NCBI GenBank assembly: GCA_022829145.1
Contig: CM040746.1
Coordinates: 19,547,832-19,611,831 of the forward strand
Reading direction: 5' to 3'
DNA: 64,000 nucleotides
Origin: Albula goreensis
Taxonomy: Eukaryota; Chordata; Actinopteri; Albuliformes; Albulidae
The position numbers were made by a program, and so were the translations under genes. Below, piece by piece: positions 24,600-37,778 of the stretch. Under the pieces are notes generated by a model. The model had not been told where the DNA came from and did not search any database. It saw only the letters and a list, made by a program, of their open reading frames with translations. Numbering within the stretch: position 1 is the first letter of the stretch; every line of letters begins with the position of its first letter.

Positions 24600-27500
24600 C
24601 GTGATATTAGCTGTGATAATATAGTAGTAGTGCTAGTCGTCGTCATTGGTGGTGGTAGACGTTGTAAAACTTGGTAAAACAGTTGTTGGTTTAAGCAGGT
24701 TAGTGGGTCTAAATAATATATTTTTGAAAAAAATGTTTTAACATTGTTATTGTTTCAGTGTAGTTGTTGAAACTTTTCTTAAATATGATTCAACATGGTA
24801 TCAGTCATGGCTATGAATGTAAAATAAAATACGCGCTAGTTTGGGTATATTCGTTTTTGTTGTAGATCGATTTTGTTGTCTTTCCTGTGTTTATAAAAAT
24901 AATCTCAATTATTTAATTAAAGATGTACTTAAACATGAATATGTAGATTGTAATAATAAGAAGGTTCGTATATGGCCCCAGAAAACAGAACTTTTCAAAG
25001 CAGGCGTAGACAGTTTATTCCAGGAAGGTGGAAGTGGCATCCTCTCTATGTTTCGCAAAGTAATCAAAAATAGTATTTGGTTGGCATGTAAATGAACACA
25101 GTTTTTGTTTTGTTGTCGACTTCAGGCAATCGTAACAAATATAATTGTTTGTCTGGTTGTCATCGTTTCTTTGTAGGCGATGGTCCCTTGGCCGTGCACA
25201 GCATTAGCAAAAGCACAAAATAAGATCCAGGTAGCACATGCTAGTTTGATGTGAAGTTCATGAGTACTATTATCAGACAAAACAGTGCAGTCTGTATGAA
25301 AATGAGGAAATGCATTCCTAGTATTTATTACTCATCAATGGCAGTAGCTGCATATTCAGTTCAGAGGTATAATTTATTGATTGATTAATGCAACTGCATG
25401 GGTGCAATTAAGCTATCTTAGTCCAACAATAAAGTCATATATACATTATAAAATTAAAGAGTAATTGATTGTTAAGCATTGACATATTGGCCATCTATTT
25501 TATATTGTCATTAAATAAACTCATTCAGTTTATATTTCTTTACCGCAATGCAAATGAGTTTTAGGTCTGAGATTGTGAGGAGCAATACTAATTACATACA
25601 GTTTGATCCATGGATATTTATTGGGTGTCAAAACTACTCACCAACTTCTGTCATATCAAACAGCACAACAAGGAGAATTTTTGAGTGAGGGAATCTTTAC
25701 AAGATAGTGTAAGTGGGCAATTACAAAGTTATGAGGGCCACACTTTAAAAAACAGACTCGAGGTTGGTTTTGTATTGTTATTTACCAATTTTGGTTCTCT
25801 AACTTTTAAGTTTGTCATGAATTTTGGCTTACAAAAATCAAGCAACAGAATATGTTGTACACACTCAGCAGAGCTTGTTCCAAAGCTCGAAAGCTGTAGG
25901 CCTGTAAATGCAGGACTGTACAAGGTGTCGTATCTAAGACAACTGTTTAATCAACTGATGCAAAGAGAAAAATCTGGTTTTATTTTACCACAATTAAACA
26001 CATATGTTTGCCATAGACAAATTTTGATATGTAGCACGCCTTGTAATATTTATAATAAGGAAACATAACTGAAATAAAACAAAGATAGACTTGTATGTTT
26101 AAGCGCAGGCCATTTCTGCATCAGGCAGTATACAACTTTTTTTTCTAATTTAAGAGTTAATTGTTTGTGGGTTAAATGTAAATGAATTCCTTTATCTAAT
26201 AAAAAAAGTTATTTTTTTATAAAATACATGGTGTAGCCTATTAAACTTTGTGAAAGTCGCAATTTAAGGTTTTTAATGGAAATAACAACGGGGAATATCC
26301 CAAAAGGATAGAATTACAATGTGCTTGTAGTATAATCATGCCTACTGCACATTCATGCATACTCCAGGTCTGTGCAGAGAGGTAGAACCTGGCTGCTAGG
26401 TCAGGAAAAAGACTGACGCAGGCCTGCTTTCTCTGATCACTATGCTTGTGGTATGATTTTAATTGATGTGAAACTCATGACATTTTTTGAGGTGCCTAGA
26501 AAATTCACAGCTGAGCACTTCTCATATGTAGCCAAAGCTGATTGGCTATTATTCATTTTATATAATATTTTCTTTATAAAGGGAAGTCAAGACTTCTCCT
26601 GGCTGCCTCAAAATTCTATGGGCAGAATAGTTGCTGGACAATACTCTCTGTGGGCACACAGACTTGCGAACATGGGCCACGCATGATTAGAAGGAGGGGT
26701 GCTATTATGCTCAAACCACTGATGAAATGTTGGGATATGTTGCAAATTGTTGCAGTGTTGTGTGCAAATTATGGGTCAAACCTGTATTTGAGCTGGGTGT
26801 CATTTCCCACGTAATGATAGCAATGTTTTTGTGGAAATAAACTTAGGCAGTGTATTAGTATAGACCTGGATTCCGTCCTATACTGGAATGATGAAAGAAC
26901 ACCAGAGATGAAAGAAATTCCTTTTTTAGTCTTTTCCCCTTTTTTTAGGTAAGCCTTCCTGGCTTTGCCTTCCTTGATTACATACCACGACATACAGTAT
27001 GTTTAAGTTAAAATGCAATGTGAATTTCTCCTGGGAAAAAACCATGGGTATTTATATTCATGAATTACATGGGAACATAAACTATATGTGGAATATACAT
27101 ATGTGCATGTTGGTCTTGGATGGTAATAGTGTGAATCAACAACTACAACTTCCCTCTCCAGCGACAACAGAACTGACAAGTGTGTTCAGGTTCTTGTGTT
27201 AAGGATAGAATGAAAAGGTTACTTTGAAAGCTTGTTAGCTGTTATCTTACCTTGTTGATACTATATAATTGAGTTAAATGTGGTGTACTGCATTCTTGAA
27301 TGATTTATATGGTTGTAAATATGGAAGTTATGATATAATATATTTTATAATATGACATCATGAGTTCAACTTGCTGTGATGAAAAAAAGCTTAAATTTGA
27401 AATACATTGTGAGCTAAAATTAAGGACAAGTATTGTTTGATTTCAAGATTTTGTTTTGCTTAGGGAAAAGACACCTTCCATACAAGTACTCTGGTCAGGA

Positions 27501-30500
27501 AATGGAAAAAAATAGAGACAGGGCTGAAAATCAGGGGGGTGCATGAAGAATGGGGGAACCCCTCTAAAAACATACATGTGGGCCAGGTTGCCAGTTAATT
27601 GTTTTACCAGTGTAGTTATCCTTCCACTCTATGTAGTTATGGTTTGTCACATAAAAGCCCATCCCCAGCACCTCTCCTGCTTTCCTGCCTCAGCTTAACT
27701 GTGCAGGCACTTCCCCAAGAGTCGGTGGTCCGTTTAAACTCTCAATGGCAGTGAGTTTTGTAAAGACAACATGGCCCAATAAATTAGCTGAGAGTGCAGA
27801 GGTATGTTAAGGCGGTCTTGGTCAAAACTTAACATGAAAGGCTTAACTTGTGAATCTGGACATTCTGGTGTGATTCCTCCACACGTAGTCAACCAGAGCA
27901 GTGACGCACTGGTGTGTTTGTCTCTGAGTGCTGCAGAGAGAATCTCTGCTATGTTTATGACAAGACCTGATAAAATTTGAGTCTATCTACACAGCGGGAA
28001 TGTTTCGGAATGGCCATAAAAGCACGAGAGCAGGGAATCTCTTGGTACAAGCATTTCTTACATGAATACAGCCCACTGGGTCGTGCCATTATCTTGCTGG
28101 CCCAGACAGACAAATTTTGAAGCGTGCGTTATCGATTAACTCAGAACAAGTGCAAAGACACTTTATCATATCACCTGTAGGCTCATTGTTTCTAATGAAC
28201 TTCCCATTGGCAGCAACTGAAAAATCATCTATCTGGGTGTGCAATGACAGGACAGACAGAGGACAAGGCACAAAGCAAGAGCCAGAGCGTAGGCTTTCAT
28301 ATCATTTGCCATTATAGAACAATTAGATGCAATATTAAGTACAAACATTCGGAGTTCCATATGCGTACGCACACATGCACACATGCATGCATGCACGCAC
28401 ACACCCCACACAAGCCATAGTTAATAGTACATCGCAAGTATATTTAAGCACATAGATGAAAATGCAATTTATTATGTACACCTAATGACATCAGTATTGA
28501 CTGAATCACATGCATGCATAGGTGGAGTCTTCCTGGCGAGTGACAGGAAAGGTCAAGTTGAAAGACATCCCCTTGCATCATCTGAGTCACAGATAAATGG
28601 TCACAGTCTAAGACATGCTCAAAATCCACAATGACCATTGTGCAACATTGCAAACAACATTGTAGAATCAATCTAAAATGAATATTTCCACTCATGTCAC
28701 CCTTGGTGAGAAATTCCCTGAAATGTTAATATCTAAGGCCAGACAAGCAGACAGGTGGTGTACACGCCCTGTAATGACTTTCTAGAGTGAGAAGACACTT
28801 GTTTCAGACAGACTGACAGACTTCCACACGCCGCAAATTCTTATCTGTGTGTGCACCTCCAAATCAATACAGTATGTTAACGCTCCATCAAGACCCTGCA
28901 GAATCGATATCCCCGGGACGTCCCAGGCGCTGAAACATCTTGGGCGCTGCATGCTGTGGGCACGGCAGCTTGTATAAACACTCAGCATTGATAAGACTGC
29001 CCATCAAAATAGCAGGTTGCTGCATTAATTATGAATCACATGATTAATAGAATTCATCAGGATTACACAGGCGCCAGTGAGTTTTAGAGGCCCCTAGGAA
29101 CTGTGCCTTAAAGTCCCCACCCCCACAACACACACTTCTCACATCACTTCCTCTTATGCATGTTTTAATCTTTAACTTGGTCAGTGCCGGTACATCCATG
29201 GGTTCTTCCTCAAAGGAATGAAGTACATTTCTGAGATACTGTATAGATTAACAGTGAAATTTGGCTGTAAACGCTGACTTTTATTTTAGTTTTTTTCTCT
29301 CAAAAGTCTATAACGTGTACTTACAATTATATAGTGATTTTATTAAATAAGTATACAAAAATGTCCTCCTTTCAGAAACTGCACATACTTCCTGGTCGGC
29401 TTCTAAGAAATCATCCAATGTACTGGAAAGAATCTTTCAAATGCACCGTGCCTGTTTCCAATCTGTGATACAGCACAATTTGAAATGATATTCCTATTAC
29501 AGAAGTCAAAAAATCATATCAAACTGAAAAAAAAATATTGGTGTTGCACACAAAATTTTGTCTTTCTTGGTAGATTTTGTATTCAGGGCCCAACCCAGAC
29601 CTCAGTTACTGCTTAAATGTGTTTTCTGTGAAATGATAGAATCTCATAATAATTGACTTGAGTGCTTAAATGCATTCAAGCAGTATGTATCTGAGGTCTG
29701 GATTCAGGCCTTAGGTTTACATATACATACATATTTATTTATATGGCTGGATATTTACTGAAATTAACATGCTTACTTTAAATCACAGATGAATGCCCAA
29801 CACAGTTATGAATATGAAAACAATAGTTTCACTCATGCAGAGATGCCTTTATGGCCTTTAAGGCCTCTCTCTGAAGAACTGCAGGAGACAGACAGCACTG
29901 ACAGGCAGAAAGAAGCCCCCTGTTCATGGTCTGAAACAAATATTACTTTGGGGTTTATTAGTTACAAACATGATTATATTGCTAGATTAAAACAAGGCAT
30001 TTTCTCCTGGATTGATTGCAGGAGGAAAGACACGAACAAAGGACAAATACAGAGTGGTATACACAGACCATCAACGTTTGGAGTTGGAGAAGGAGTTCCA
30101 CTACAGTCGATACATCACCATCAGGAGAAAGGCTGAACTTGCCACCACTCTCAGCCTATCAGAGCGACAGGTGAGACCATGTGCTCCAGATTTGGAGAGG
30201 TACCCTGGCTTCAGAGCTGGCACTATCTCTCTCCATCTCACAAACACATGTGGACACACGTGTGTGCGCGCACACATACACACACACACACACACACACC
30301 CAGGGCCGGCTCTAGCCATGTTGGTGCCCTAGACAAGATTTGGATTTGGTGTTGCCCCAGCATTGTAAAAAGAGGTTTGTTTCGTTGTAATATAATCTCA
30401 AATAAGAACAAAGAAAAACACATCATTGGTATTTCTGTTGCTTACAGACATCAACATTAGCGATAGTAGCCTATGTTATAGTCACATTAACATTTCCGAT

Positions 30501-31288
30501 TATATTACAAATGAATTACCTGACAAACATAAAGATAGTTGGCTTGCTGGTTGACTTGAAAAACAATCTGGTAATAAAAAAGCATGTCAAAATAATGTTC
30601 TCACAAAATAAGAAAGGAGGCATATCGAAAGAAAACTCACTGTCTGTATGTTCAGACCATTTGTAACAAGTGCTGTCAGAAGGAGAGGGAAAACTGAAAA
30701 ACGGTAAATGACGTGCCTAACCAAATCCCACAGTTGTCCGTCTATTGTACCTTTGCCGTCTCCATGGGAACACACCGCACACTCAAACCCCTCCCTTTGG
30801 TGAAAGAACAACAGTATTCACCCCTCTATTTTATAGGATAACAATGCTCAAACCAGCTGCGGTTTCCCCAGCTAACGCTACTTGAAAAAATATTACATAT
30901 AATTATAATAATACAATTCCAGTACAGTCCGTCATTTCAATAGCATCAACAATATTGAAACAACCAACCATATACAAAGCATCACTTTAAAAAAGCATGC
31001 AGTTAGTCAGCTTAGTATCTGATAATGTTTAAAAAAGGAAAGGAGTAGTAAGCAGAATAGTGATGACAAATGTAATGCAACAACACAAGTTAACTAATGC
31101 TTATGGCAATCAACATTGCAACAGCTTCAACAATATTGAAAAAAACCTAATAACAATAACAATAATAAAAAACAAAAATAGTGCAACAACATGAGCTAAG
31201 GGCAAGGCCTTCATGTATAGCAAGCAACAGTACAAGTGCAGACCAGGGCAGATGAAAAACTGTAAGGAACAGGCAAGCAAAGAGTATT

Positions 31289-31371
<83 letters not shown>

Positions 31372-31759
31372 CTCTCTCTCTCTTCTCTTTCTTTCTTTCT
31401 TTCTTTCTTTCTGAGGAAGGGTGCTGTACTTGTGAGCTTAGTTGTACTTGTAAACTTGTGGGTGAGCTTTGTTGCAGGTCTGCTACAAAGAATTACTTAT
31501 TATTATTATATGTAAGGGCACTGTTAAACTTTTCATACTTTTTGAATTTTGGCAGGTAAAAATCTGGTTCCAGAACAGGCGAGCGAAAGAGAGGAAGGTG
31601 AATAAGAAGAAGATGCAACAAACCCAGCAGGCCTCAACGACTACTCCTACCCCACCAGGTGTGGGCAACCATGGTAATATTGCCATGGTGACCAGCAGCA
31701 GTGGTAGCAGTGGCTTGGTATCACCATCAGTAACAATGACAATTAAGGAGGAGTACTGA
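23289..31759 (+). CDS. cdx1: Cdx1 caudal-type homeobox transcription factor (three exons)
   Basis: Nuclear DNA-binding protein of the caudal (ParaHox) family that patterns the posterior axis and intestine. Exons are 23289-23713, 30022-30170 and 31556-31759. The N-terminus [14 protein letters not shown] and the block [10 protein letters not shown] are hallmarks of Cdx1. A YEWMK hexapeptide precedes the homeodomain, which starts at [16 protein letters not shown] and is split by intron 2 immediately before [14 protein letters not shown], the usual CDX intron position. The C-terminus [10 protein letters not shown] is typical. Predicted length is about 258 residues, normal for fish Cdx1. Exon 1 has a frame break at 23613 (see findings), so the literal reading fails although everything else looks functional. 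I cannot tell whether this is the a or b paralogue. Slc6a7 downstream supports orthology. Confidence 0.93.
24543..24600. repeat. (TTA)n microsatellite in cdx1 intron 1
   Basis: About 19 perfect trinucleotide units. Confidence 0.93.
29587..29710. mobile_element. Short palindromic MITE-like element, copy A
   Basis: The left arm (CCAGACCTCAG...TACTGCTT) is complementary to the right arm (AAGCAGTA...CTGAGGTCTGG), giving a foldback of about 124 bp in cdx1 intron 1. A second element with matching ends and the same internal GCTTA-ATGTGTTTTC string lies at 62688-62794, which supports a dispersed family. Confidence 0.55.
30022..30170 (+). CDS. cdx1: cdx1 exon 2 (most of the homeodomain)
   Basis: Acceptor TTGCAG, donor CGACAG|GTGAGA. 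Its 149 bases enter in phase 1 and leave in phase 0. It encodes [14 protein letters not shown] through SLSERQ, which is the N-terminal arm, helix 1, helix 2 and the start of helix 3 of the homeodomain. Confidence 0.95.
30272..30299. repeat. (CA)n microsatellite in cdx1 intron 2
   Basis: A CA tract directly abutting the hAT-like end at 30301. It could be the insertion target. Confidence 0.85.
30301..31260 (+). mobile_element. Possible truncated hAT-like element in cdx1 intron 2
   Basis: CAGGGCCGGCTCTAGC at 30301, followed by TTGGTGCCCTAGACAAGATT, matches the type of terminus I know from fish hAT elements. The opposite inverted end was not found before the (TTTC)n array, so the right boundary is approximate and the copy is incomplete. 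No transposase coding is seen. Confidence 0.4.
31288..31411. repeat. (TTTC)n microsatellite in cdx1 intron 2
   Basis: Long tetranucleotide array with a short CT interruption, ending about 145 bases before exon 3. Confidence 0.93.
31556..31759 (+). CDS. cdx1: cdx1 exon 3 (recognition helix and C-terminus)
   Basis: Acceptor TTGGCAG, phase 0. It begins [20 protein letters not shown], the DNA-recognition helix and basic tail, then a Q/T/P/S-rich segment, and ends in TIKEEY with TGA at 31757-31759. Confidence 0.95.
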   Translation, partial: VKIWFQNRRAKERKVNKKKMQQTQQASTTTPTPPGVGNHGNIAMVTSSSGSSGLVSPSVTMTIKEEY

Positions 31760-32470
31760 GGAGCGTTCACTACACCGAGCCAACACACATTCTTGTTGAC
31801 ATCGTCCAAACCAACTGGGTGCCACTTTATTATATCCTTTGAACTTTTGAATGAAAGAGACACAGCAAAGATTATCTACTTTTACAGCTTTCTGCGCTTT
31901 TTTGTAAAAAACAGAATCACAAATATTAAAATAAAGAGAGAAGAAATATAAATATATATAAATATAAACCTCTATGTTTGAAAGTCATGACAGTTGTTCT
32001 GTTGATGATGTCACTGATTAGCTTGGTCTAACCTCACACAACCTGCCATGCTGGCAAGAAATACTTTTGATTTAAAACTGTTTTTTTAGATGGGGCAAAT
32101 GTATATGTTTAAAATATTTTGTATTAAAAGCTTTATTGATGTGAATAATGTTATTGACTGTGACAGGACAGGCTGAAATGAGAACGCTTGAGTTTAAAGG
32201 AAATAAAGCACAAGCGCTTCATCCTCAGGTACTTGCCTTGGCCTGTTTCTCTATTTTAATCAATACCATCCTTACAACTCAGTGAAGGACCATTGAAGAA
32301 ACTTCACCAAAACACTGTTAGGAATCTACCAGTTAACAAGGCACATCAAATTATTCCAGTTTTAGCTTATTTTCTATGTGTATTTTTTTTTTACAACATT
32401 ACTCTGCTGTATGTACTGTGAATGTCATAATCTAATAAGCAATAAACCTGGTTCAGAAATATAAATGATG
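31760..32470 (+). terminator. cdx1: cdx1 3' UTR with candidate poly(A) signals
   Basis: AATAAA-type hexamers occur near 31930, 32202 and 32441. The last is followed within about 30 bases by a GT-rich stretch (GATGTTGTCTTGGTG), so it is the best candidate for the major 3' end. The usage order is inferred from sequence only. Confidence 0.5.
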
Positions 32471-35400
32471 TTGTCTTGGTGTAAAAAAGGCATGTGATGG
32501 GATTCCTGAGGATTCATTTTCTGCATGTCTTTTTTGGGTACTTGGTTTTTGCACATTAATGATATTTAGCAAACCAGCTTATGTAGGAACCCCTCACTCC
32601 TACAAAATACAGACTTCTAAGGCAAGAGCTAGAGATATGTATCTCCTTCTACTGTAATTACCTCAATGGAAACTCTAGAAATTGGGGAGAAAATACTTAT
32701 ACTTTTCCAGCAATAAGTAAAAAAGTAAGCCTGGAGAAAGTTTTGGTGGCTGATCTGCAGATGATTACAAAGGGGTCAGTGCCATGTGTGCTGAAGTATC
32801 CCTGGTCTGAATGGACTGGAACTGAGAATTGCAGGAGGATGTAAATGCAGATGAAATGCTGCTCGGCCTGTTGCATCCGAGCTTTGCCAACATTGGTTGG
32901 TGCCATTGCCAGTGTTGGCTACATGGTGGTGAGCACTCTTGTAAAGGCTGGTGCCAATACATTACAATCTCAGCTTCTTTATTTTATAAACAGTTGTGCG
33001 TTCCTTCTTTATTTGGTGTTGAGAGACAGAAATTATGGCAAAGAGGCAATAACCCAGCAGGAAGCAGTAATTCCTGAATTGTGAAGTATCTGATTTACAG
33101 AAAGAAAGTGATTTACAAGCCATGGGTGTAAAGATTTTACAGCCTCTAATTTAAAAAAATGGAAATGTCCAAAAAGAGGAGGTCCCCTTCTTTGTTAATA
33201 TCCCTATTGGTTTGAAATAATGGTTAACGTAAACAGATCACATCACTGGGTATATAAATGCAGAATCATGAAATATTTATGAGTTTATTTTCATCCATTG
33301 TCTGTTTCAACTACAGGTATAAGCAATGAGAGAGCTGATGAAAGGTTGCTGAAAGCGGAAAACTGACATTTCAGTTGCAGAGACAGAAAGGAAAATTCAG
33401 ACCTGGGAGCCACTGCTGTTTGTACAGCAAAATGAGACGCCGGGATAACAAGTGATGATTAAATTTAGCTGAACAGTGGAGGCGCTTTACATGCCTCTTA
33501 TCAGTTTGTGGTGAGGCGCCGGTTTTGGGCCCGGCCTGGTATCGGCAGTGCAGTGAGCGGAGACATATTTGCCAATCTTCTCAACAAACTGACGGAGTGT
33601 GGAGCAAAGGGCAGGGTGAGAGCTGTGCAAACAGCGTGGGAGGAGCCTCTGGACCAATGTCTCTGTGCACAGAGATAGGAGGGCTGGGCTCTGGCCACAC
33701 GTCTTCATGCCATAGGAGGGCACACGTATCAAGGGGGTAAAAAAACCGATGCCTGAGGAGGGGGGTGTTACAGGGGCCATGGAGGTCTCAAGATCAACCC
33801 AGGAGAGTCCTGCATCTCACACCTCTGATGGTACAGGGGGTTCATTTACAGTATGACTCTCTTTTCGAAACAATGCCATACATTCCACAGCGTGTGAGGC
33901 TTAAGAACCATTCACTAATACATTACATTTAATGCGGATGTTCTAGGTTGTAATGGAAATGTCAGATATCAAAATGTGTGTTAAGGTCAGGGTTAAAGAT
34001 AGTACGGTAATGATATCAATTGTAAAGGGACATGCAGAAGTGAGTCAGTGGTCATTCTTGTTGTTTTTATCATATATTTCTTCATCAAGATCCTGATAAC
34101 TTTTGTTGATAATTTTTTTTTCTTTTCCATTGGCCTTACCACCGTCGAACCTTAGTGGTAATCTGATCAGGGAATAGTTAGGAGTTTATCTGGGAAAGAG
34201 GCCCATCTCTCCACCTTCTCCCAGCACACTTCCCATCTGCCTCGCCTCATATCTGTAGGACAGAATTGCACTTTGGTACCATGTGCAATAAAATGGTCCC
34301 CCCCACCATGTGATGTGTACAGCTGCTGTGTGGCACATAGTCAAAGGTATGACAATAAAAAAGGCACCTTGTTTTCTTCTGTCTATCATGAAATGTCCCT
34401 TTTAATTTCCAACCAATATTTCCTGATAGTTGTCTTCTGCTTCCTTTATTCTGATTGGTGCCTTCAGATTTTTGAAGGTAGATCAAATGCATGTGCACAT
34501 TGTTCACTTATCAAAACTGGACTTGATGATGATAGCTTTGTTCTTTACTAGTATGTATATTGTAGAGGATTAATTGGTCAATCCTGTATAGAAAAAAGAT
34601 ACATGGCAGGCTCAGGGTATGAGTGAAGTATGTTGTAAGTAAAAATTAAGTATCCAATGGCTCTGAGAAGAAAACAGGAACATTTCTGTTGTTTTGATGG
34701 AAAGTGGAATAGGCTGGCAATGTCACCTTGTGTAACCTGTAACCTTGTGTAATTGGAAGGGCCCGGATTAAGGATGTGAACTACTGGTGGTGTGAATGAT
34801 ACAGTGTCACTGAAACTTTTTTACTGTCCTCAGAATTATTAATGCAGCTAAATATTATGTGTACATTTAAATATTATTTCACCCATGTGTATGTATTTTC
34901 TCTCAGGATGCTAAATTGGGTCACAGTATACTATTATTATTCAGTATGGAGTTTAAGCTAACCCTTAACCTATCAGTGCATTTGTATTAATATCAGGTAC
35001 ATTGAGATCTAGGCATGTGGAAGCCCATAAATTTTATTGAACTGGTGTGCTGTAATGTTTCTAAGAGCAGTGGCACAGTCATGTGGTCACCCTGACCATG
35101 ACTTGTACATCTTGTATATGACAACTCAAGGTATAAAATAGCATCATACAACATTTTCACATCTCTTTGTTTTCATATCATTGTAGTTTCAATATATCTT
35201 TACATCTTTCACAGGCTATTGGTCTATTTATTGTGGCATCCCTCTTCTTCCTCTGCCTTTCCATTTCACATTGAACTGTATTGTTTTTTGAACCAGTTTT
35301 CTATAATGCATGCTATGTAGTATATTGTGACAATTTTTATGTCAAGCCATTCTAAGCTAAGTTTACTGGAGTGATTGGCCATTCCACAGCAAATATCACG

Positions 35401-37743
35401 TGAACACTAACAACAACTCAAAGCTTCGAGTCAATATGGGGGCTGCACCATTGCTCTCAGAGAGAAGTGAAAGACTGCTGTCTGTTGAGTAAACAGACAA
35501 TGAAAATAAAATCACAACCAACACAAGCACACAACTTTTGCCTCGCCTCAATAAAATAAAATTATAACTGAAATAGGCACACTTTACGGGCCAGCTTTAC
35601 CATAAACTTTCACATTTACAATGGCCTTACTGCCCCCTAATAACCTCTATATTGGCCAGACTTATTCTTAAATAAACAGTGGGGCAGTAAAGCAATGGCA
35701 ATCGGAAAAGTGCTGATGCTGTTATTGTCTATAAATGTCAGATATGCCTAAGTGCTTTTGGACTGTAAATGGTTAATTGGGACTACTGGTATTTCAAATT
35801 AGTATGTGTAAATACCAATGCTTGCATTTTATGTCTGAATTTTTTGTCTGTATTTTTGTTTTTCTTGATGACCCTTACAATTGTTCAATTGCAGGTTTTT
35901 TACTTATTGAGGTGAGGTGAGGTGATCAGTTGGTTTATTATATTGTAATCAGTGAGTTTAATTCTTTTCTGGGGCCATTTATATCACCTTATAATTATAA
36001 TAAACCAAAATGGATTCTCATAGTTTAATGACCCTCTTTTGAATCTCTTATACCATGAATACCAGTTGTTATGAATTCTGCACATTTCCAGCATTTTGGT
36101 GTGCAGAGAAGTTGTACTTATTGTTTTGTGCATGTACATTTGCCTATATAACAAAATGTGAGATTTATGTTTCATGTAAATGTAATTGAGTACAAAGGTA
36201 ACAGAGGAATTGGTGATTGCTGTCAGGGTGTATTTCTCCCTCTCTATGATAGGGGGTGCTGAATCTAAGTTTTAAATCCCTGATTGTTCTCTTAAAATAT
36301 AACCTAGTCAATCCCTGCTATGGCTGTTTGACAGACTAACCTTTTCATCATGCAATGTAATCATTGTGATTAACCTTTGCTTTGTTGATGAATAAATGAT
36401 TTCAACATGACACAATAAAACACAATCTAAGGCAAGTTCATGTTTAGCTACTTGCAGATAAGAGGCCGTAGGTCACATTGTCAAACATGCCATAAACACC
36501 AATGTTTAACCAATGAAAATGTAAAATGAAGAATTGACACACACATAAACGAATTGGCACAGATAAGTCAGAGGATCTACTATTGAAATAAAATGAAAAC
36601 ATAACTAATAAGTTCACTGGGAAATTATCATGTTACATTGAACTGCATTGAACTTTCATTTCAAATAAATGCAAATTTCAAATGAATAATTTCTCAAATG
36701 GTTGTATTGAGCTAAGTGTCCACAGTTTCATGACTACAGTAATTTGTTTAATATATTAAGAATGTTTTTTCATTGTGAGGAGCCACATCACACAAGCAGT
36801 GTACTCAGTTCATACAGAATTGTTGATCTAGAGCTGCAGTTGCTCCAGGCCATGAACAAAATAATGCAGCTCTGTTTCCTACTGCGTTTTCTTTGTGTGA
36901 GGGTTAAGCCCACCCTTCCACCCCCCAGCACTGATGTAGCTGTGACCCGAAAAGCTCAAAAACACCCATACAAAGTTATCAACAGCCTGGAGCCAATAAT
37001 CTGCAGGATACTGGACAACAGTTTCTCCAGTGAATTTTTAAACACAGCCTCAGGGAGGTGAAATCTTCAAATCCCATTGTGACCAGCAATGACACTTGCC
37101 ATGGTGTTGTTTGTCAGCGTAAAGCTTGAGTGTTGCTCTGAATGGGGTGTGATACTGGTGTATTCCTTATGGTTATTTTGTGGCCTGGCCAAGTGCTGCT
37201 GCAGCTGTACACTCATAGCAGAGTATTGTTGTTTAAATCCCATTTTCTTGACCTCGGCCCCGCTATCTTGCTGGCTCGTACTGTACTTAAAACAACTCCA
37301 GACATCACCATGCATTGTGAATGAAAGCCCCCACTGAAGTCATAAATAGCAGGGGTTCTGTTGAAATGTGTAACCATTTGAATCTCTGCTGTTGGGTAAA
37401 ATCAGTTCATCTTTTCAGTTGGGGATGTTACAGTAATTAAGTGACTGTAAGTAGCAAACTATGGTCCAATTCATGGTGTTTCATCACAGATTCTCATGTG
37501 GAGGCTTATTTATTGGTGGTAATCATCTGATTCTGCCATCATGTAGCATTTTTACATCTCTTTGAATCAGTTGGATCTGCCACAGTTCCTTCATAAACAA
37601 CAGTCAAGAAAGTGGGAGAGGTCTTTTCTCTGTCAAAGCAAGAGCTGCTGCTGAACAGTCTCACCTTCTCTCGGATCTCTCTGCCTTCTTCTTTCTGTAC
37701 CTCCCCACCTCTCTTGATTTCCCCTCTTCCCTAATAATCCCAG

Positions 37744-37778
<35 letters not shown>

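Larger units (their letters stand above)
23714..30021 (+). other. cdx1: cdx1 intron 1
   Basis: A 6.3-kb intron, GTAATT...TTGCAG, phase 1. It contains a (TTA)n array and a MITE-like inverted repeat listed separately. The 127-codon frame at 25685-26068 has no family resemblance and is taken as chance. No other exon is evident. Confidence 0.8.

Noticed and set aside
25685-26068. 127-codon frame in cdx1 intron 1
   Set aside because: Lies in the intron with no recognisable motif or credible splice borders.
31483-31863. 126-codon minus-strand frame over cdx1 exon 3
   Set aside because: It is the antisense shadow of the Cdx1 coding exon.
33487-33780. 97-codon minus-strand frame in a GC-rich patch
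   Set aside because: Overlaps open frames in other registers on both strands, with no domain pattern; possibly conserved non-coding DNA, but that cannot be judged from one sequence.
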